This document shows positions 14,133 to 14,462 of a DNA stretch of 14,462 nucleotides, piece after piece (the first letter of the stretch is position 1; every line of letters starts with the position of its first letter). The position numbers and the translations under genes were made by a program. The notes beneath the pieces are model-generated. The model made no database searches. It saw only the letters and a program-made list of their open reading frames with translations, and was not told the DNA's origin. The stretch lies in assembly GCA_945889085.1 (NCBI GenBank), contig CAMDBM010000050.1:1-14462 (forward strand). The letters run 5' to 3'. Origin of the DNA: WLJO01 sp945889085. Its GTDB lineage: Bacteria > Actinomycetota > Acidimicrobiia > Acidimicrobiales > Ilumatobacteraceae.

Positions 14133-14138
14133 ACGGTA
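14133..14138 (-). promoter_or_regulatory. Candidate leaderless -10 box for the crotonase-family gene
   Basis: TACCGT on the - strand fits TANNNT and ends 6 nt before the GTG at 14126. This spacing is part of the reason for choosing that start over the ATG at 14159, inside whose reading frame the box would otherwise lie. Confidence 0.35.
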
Positions 14139-14229
14139 GCCAGCACGGTCGTTGATCATGGGGTCCGCATTCCCCCTGCACCGCCCCACGTCGGGCGAGG
14201 GCTCTCGTTGCTGAGAAGGCCGGGAGTGG

Positions 14230-14462
14230 TCAGAGCAGCTTGATGACGTCGGCGAGGCCCCTCGGCGCACCAGACAGGGGCAGCGGGAGCAGCAGCGTGC
14301 GGATTCCGTGCAGCACCGCATGGCCGTCGTTCGACGGGTTGTCGCCAACCATCAGAACCTCGTCGGGCCCCAGGCCGAGCGATTCGAGAGCAAGTCGGAA
14401 CAACTGGCCCTCAGCTTTCACCGTGCCGTGCTCTCCGGACAGAAAAAATCCGTGCACATGGT
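14230..14462 (-). CDS. HAD-family hydrolase, C-terminal part (cut by window edge)
   Basis: About 77 codons remain and the frame stays open to the right edge, so the 5' part lies outside the window. The visible segment has the HAD motif III lysine region (TVKAEGQLFRLALESLGL) and motif IV VGDNPSND, with the acidic residues that hold Mg2+. A GIRTLLLPLP strand follows. These indicate a haloacid dehalogenase-like phosphatase. The substrate cannot be judged without the cap domain and motif I. The stop is about 100 nt upstream of the crotonase-family gene on the same strand. The GTG at 14457 should not be taken as the true start. Confidence 0.8.
   Translation of the reverse strand, partial: HVHGFFLSGEHGTVKAEGQLFRLALESLGLGPDEVLMVGDNPSNDGHAVLHGIRTLLLPLPLSGAPRGLADVIKLL

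Noticed and set aside
1..14462. Mobile element, phage, CRISPR array or defence system
   Set aside because: No transposase, integrase, phage structural protein, Cas protein or regularly spaced repeats are seen; gene content is metabolic and cell-surface related.

Overview
This is a high-GC bacterial chromosome segment with compact gene spacing and clean single-copy housekeeping genes. It has many frequent GTG starts and several -10-like boxes (TANNNT or close) sitting 6-7 bases upstream of start codons, which is the usual look of leaderless transcription in Actinobacteria. An acidimicrobial or other deep-branching actinobacterium (Ilumatobacter-like) is my best guess. That is inference from style and gene content, not from a marker gene.

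Layout, left to right. (1) 100-3037, + strand: a mitochondrial-type aconitase followed 4 nt later by a nitroreductase-fold flavoprotein. (2) 3081-6596, + strand: a tight dTDP-deoxysugar operon rmlA-rmlC-rmlB-rmlD. It makes dTDP-L-rhamnose or a close relative from glucose-1-phosphate and dTTP. RmlB and RmlC carry unusual active-site substitutions. (3) 6617-8293, - strand: the C-terminal remnant of a polyprenyl-phosphate sugar transferase, about 420 nt of apparently empty DNA, and then a RgpF-family rhamnan-synthesis protein. This fits a rhamnose-containing surface polysaccharide locus that has been partly eroded or rearranged. (4) 8294-8545: a divergent intergenic region holding three consecutive hairpins, each with a run of five C in or bordering its loop when read on the - strand, downstream of a good - strand promoter. 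I read this as a candidate small RNA reminiscent of the actinobacterial 6C RNA. An inverted repeat covers that promoter. (5) 8546-10842, + strand: a LysR-type regulator and an acyl-CoA carboxylase beta (carboxyltransferase) subunit with a shortened N-terminus. (6) 10969-12240, + strand: citrate synthase, followed by a strong hairpin that serves convergent genes. (7) 12318-14462, - strand: a PIG3-type quinone oxidoreductase, a crotonase-fold protein lacking both classical catalytic glutamates, and the C-terminal end of a HAD-family hydrolase cut by the window edge.

Functionally the window joins central carbon metabolism (citrate synthase and aconitase, the first two TCA steps; acyl-CoA carboxylation; crotonase chemistry) with cell-surface rhamnose metabolism. 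Nothing here is clearly a phage, transposon, CRISPR array or defence system. The most noteworthy non-coding signal is the hairpin cluster at 8367-8462. The most noteworthy protein-level signals are the Asp-to-Cys change in RmlB and the Lys-to-Asp change in RmlC.
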